NCBI GenBank assembly: GCA_023398345.1 | Contig: JAEWSK010000097.1 | Span: 1-5,663, forward strand | Length of the DNA stretch: 5,663 nucleotides | Origin: Armatimonadota bacterium | GTDB taxonomy: Bacteria; Armatimonadota; UBA5829 | Reading direction: 5' to 3' | Shown: positions 3,536-5,663 of the stretch, piece by piece | How the letters are laid out: each line of letters begins with the position of its first letter | Numbering within the stretch: position 1 is the first letter of the stretch | Notes under the pieces: model-generated | Database searches by the model: none | The model's input: only the letters and a program-made list of their open reading frames with translations | What the model was told of the DNA's origin: nothing | Program-made: the position numbers and the translations under genes

Positions 3536-5663
3536 TTACTGCGAGAAGCCGAGAACATAGCCAAGGCCTTCTAAAGGAGTTGCGCCGCCCCAGCCGGGCA
3601 TTCCGATATTGCTTGCATTGACAAATTGGCAGTCGACACCTGCATATACACTGCCTTGCTCTACTTTAAACAGCACGCTGTTAAAGCCCATGTTGAGGAT
3701 AATATATGGTACGGCATCTTCGCCCTGAGTTTCCGACCGGCCGGCAGTGGGTGGGCTTACGCTCTGATCGTTAACGAGATTGCGCCAGAATTCGATTCCA
3801 TTTACCATTACTTTTACGGAGTCGTCGCTGCCGACTCTCATTGCGACGATTTGGTCGATCGGCGAATACACCCATATGTGCGCGTAAAACGTGCAGTCGG
3901 TGTTGTTTGTCGTGAATACTGATACGAAATCCGCATTATCACCTACACACTGACTGCGCTGCCAAGTATAACTGCCCACCGAACCGCCCAGGCTCGGCAT
4001 CAGATTAGTCATTGCATTTTCGTTAAGCAGGCCGCCGGTTGCATCGGCAATGAAGTCATGATCCAGTCGATAGGTCTCGGATGTAATTGGATCTTCTGCA
4101 ACGGTAACTGAGTTTTCGTCGGCAAACGGCCCCAGCACCAAAAAGTCTCGCGCATATTTATACGCTCCTGCAAATGGCAGCGGATGGTAATCCGCGTCGC
4201 CGTAGGCCCAATCCACCTGCTCGTTTCTCATCAGCAAAATCGGCCCGGATGCGTCTTTTGACACGACCCCGCGCACTCGCACAACTTTACCAATATCCGG
4301 TTTTGACAGCGAGCCGCACATAACTTTTATCGGGGCAGGGGAGCCGTCGGTGATCGTAAAGTAGTCATCGCCTGCGTTGATGACTTTGCCCCATGTCTTT
4401 ATAAACAAACCTAGAGCATTCGACCGCGCCGCGTCGCGATTGTTCATTCCCATTGCGTCGATGGGGCGCGCACTGGCGTTTGAGTAGACTCGACGAAACA
4501 CGGATGCCTCAATTTGACGTTCGCCAAATGCGGATGTAGCCATTTTGCCGTATACGAAAGCACGGTCGCCCGTTCCAATATCCGGAGGCAGGCCGCGGTA
4601 GAAAATGCGCAGCCCGTTTGTTCTGTTTGGCTCCTCAATATATGCCGTGTCGTCGGGCACTCCTCCGCCTGCAACTACCGTCACTTGAGCATTGTTTAGA
4701 CTTACCTCGGAGCCATCCGCTAAAGCCTTAGCAGAGGAGGTATCGGATACAAAATAAGACATACCGGCGTCGCCCGGCTGGCCCGGACGAATTGCCCGCA
4801 AAGTGTTCCATTCTGCCATCTCGTCAAGCACACCGTATATGTCTACTACCTGCCCAACTGTCGGATAGCCTATGCCGGTGCTTGCCATCGTGTTCATGTC
4901 GATTCTAAACTCAGATGTAGGCGAGGTATCGGGCACTTGCACGTAAAAATCACCATTGGTGCCGACGCGAGTGACCGTCTTACCAGTCATTACGTACCAA
5001 CCGCCTATCAAGTTGCTATAAAGAGCAGAGCGGGTGAGGCTATTTGCGTTTGCAGGAACAGGCAGAGAATTATTACTTGAAAGCACAACTGGCGGCGATG
5101 TGGGAGTGATTATGCCTTGATTATAGTTTGCTGGCACATTGAAAGTGCCTATTACTACGACTTTGTCGCCGTTTCTGCACTCGGAGCCTTTTGAGTAAAC
5201 TCCTACCTTGAGCGCCTGCTGTAAATTATGATTGGCACCGCCGAGCATGTCTGTTATGAAATAGTAGCCAGCGTATCCCTTTTGATTGGGAGTAATGCTG
5301 GGATCCGCAGCTTGTCTAAGCACAGTGCCGGTTACGCAGACAGTGCGTCCGCCAAGTCTATATGTTTGCGTGTTCCAATCGTAAGTCGCCTGAGTGATTG
5401 CAAGCGGCCACACGCGGCCGCTTACTGTAGTATCAGCGGCATTGTAGACGTCTGCGCTTTTTGGCCAGTCCCTCAAACCCGGACTGTTCGGCCAATTCGA
5501 CTGCAAGTTGTACTCAGTTGGAGTGGTATTTCCATAAGTATTGGTTGTCGGTGCGACGCTGTAGCCGACATTTGGCGTAACATCGATGGTGTAAGCGCCG
5601 GTTTCGTCAGTAATTGCCTCGCGATAGAAATCGCCTTTTGTCGCCCTTACTTTGACACCTGCC
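3536..5663 (-). CDS. Probable secreted multidomain beta protein with OB-like repeats, 5' end outside window
   Basis: The frame ends at TAA (3536-3538) and stays open to the right edge, giving 708 visible residues. The N-terminus is missing, so no signal peptide can be judged. Numbering from the edge, residues 1-45 resemble a carboxypeptidase-regulatory-like (CarboxypepD_reg) domain (VKVRATKGDFYREAITDETG). Residues about 103-186, 220-293, 313-392 and 415-485 are four diverged OB-like barrel units, each with an aromatic strand before Asp or Glu, then an I/V-K/R-V strand, then a GD/GQ/GK-V-V-G strand. Residues about 502-708 form a beta-rich C-terminal domain with YAHIWVYSP, GSDDSVKVMVNG (611-622) and GFNSVLFKVEQG (659-670), a pattern I associate with PA14-like or carbohydrate-binding sandwiches. 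Asn, Thr, Ser and Gly content is high, Lys is low, and there are six cysteines, all of which suits an exported protein. No catalytic motif is seen. It is convergent with nfnB and unrelated to it by layout. Real coding is likely; function is unknown. Confidence 0.88.
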   Translation of the reverse strand, partial: AGVKVRATKGDFYREAITDETGAYTIDVTPNVGYSVAPTTNTYGNTTPTEYNLQSNWPNSPGLRDWPKSADVYNAADTTVSGRVWPLAITQATYDWNTQTYRLGGRTVCVTGTVLRQAADPSITPNQKGYAGYYFITDMLGGANHNLQQALKVGVYSKGSECRNGDKVVVIGTFNVPANYNQGIITPTSPPVVLSSNNSLPVPANANSLTRSALYSNLIGGWYVMTGKTVTRVGTNGDFYVQVPDTSPTSEFRIDMNTMASTGIGYPTVGQVVDIYGVLDEMAEWNTLRAIRPGQPGDAGMSYFVSDTSSAKALADGSEVSLNNAQVTVVAGGGVPDDTAYIEEPNRTNGLRIFYRGLPPDIGTGDRAFVYGKMATSAFGERQIEASVFRRVYSNASARPIDAMGMNNRDAARSNALGLFIKTWGKVINAGDDYFTITDGSPAPIKVMCGSLSKPDIGKVVRVRGVVSKDASGPILLMRNEQVDWAYGDADYHPLPFAGAYKYARDFLVLGPFADENSVTVAEDPITSETYRLDHDFIADATGGLLNENAMTNLMPSLGGSVGSYTWQRSQCVGDNADFVSVFTTNNTDCTFYAHIWVYSPIDQIVAMRVGSDDSVKVMVNGIEFWRNLVNDQSVSPPTAGRSETQGEDAVPYIILNMGFNSVLFKVEQGSVYAGVDCQFVNASNIGMPGWGGATPLEGLGYVLGFSQ
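4208..5356 (-). repeat. Four tandem OB-like barrel units in the minus-strand protein
   Basis: Protein-level repeats with little DNA identity. Approximate unit bounds are 5105-5356, 4784-5005, 4487-4726 and 4208-4420. The three aligned landmarks per unit are YYFITD / FYVQVPD / TAYIEEP / DYFTITD, then LKVGVY / FRIDM / LRIFY / IKVMC, then GDKVVVIGTF / GQVVDIYGVL / GDRAFVYGKM / GKVVRVRGVV. The spacing between landmarks is similar in all four. This order of strands is what five-stranded OB barrels show; the fold assignment is inference from pattern alone. Confidence 0.6.

Noticed and set aside
3626..3922. Plus-strand open frame within the minus-strand gene
   Set aside because: It is a shadow of the C-terminal beta domain on the other strand, with no ribosome binding site or recognisable domain.
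1..5663. CRISPR array, insertion sequence, tRNA, or defence system
   Set aside because: No regularly spaced repeats, transposase-like protein, terminal inverted repeats, tRNA-like cloverleaf or defence-family protein is visible on either strand.

Overview
The window looks like ordinary chromosomal sequence from a free-living, probably anaerobic or facultative bacterium. It is gene-dense, with roughly half G+C by eye, free use of ATA for isoleucine, GGAGG ribosome binding sites, and GTG as well as ATG starts. No phylogenetic marker is present. The pairing of an Nfn-type bifurcating transhydrogenase with a large extracellular-looking protein built of OB-like barrels and beta-sandwich domains reminds me of Armatimonadota or nearby phyla. 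That is a recollection of protein style, not a demonstrated assignment.

Layout. Bases 1-301 hold the possible 3' end of a small unrecognised gene (stop at 224) and a clear intrinsic terminator (267-301). Bases 302-417 hold an inverted repeat, an extended -10 promoter and the leader of the main operon. Bases 418-3439 are four co-directional genes: a PaaI-type hotdog thioesterase (418-825), a DUF2007-type small protein overlapping it by 4 bases (822-1082), nfnA (1134-2027) and nfnB (2027-3439, overlapping by 1 base). A strong hairpin terminator (3471-3514) closes the block. A convergent minus-strand gene fills 3536-5663 and runs off the right edge, so its N-terminus is not visible.

How the genes work together. 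NfnA and NfnB should form the NADH-dependent reduced ferredoxin:NADP+ oxidoreductase, a soluble flavin-based electron-bifurcating enzyme. All expected cofactor motifs are present: FAD and NAD(P) folds in both subunits, a [2Fe-2S] site with three Cys and a candidate Asp in NfnA, and two [4Fe-4S] sites with a candidate Glu ligand in NfnB. The thioesterase and the DUF2007 protein are upstream in the same direction. A short hairpin with a T-run between DUF2007 and nfnA could partly uncouple the pairs. Two starts are better placed downstream of the longest open frame: nfnA at 1134 and nfnB at 2027, each behind a good GGAGG.

The least ordinary object is the minus-strand protein. It has a carboxypeptidase-regulatory-like beta domain, then four diverged OB-like barrel units in tandem, then a C-terminal beta-sandwich of the kind seen in secreted carbohydrate-active proteins. 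I see no defence system, mobile element, CRISPR array, tRNA or rRNA.
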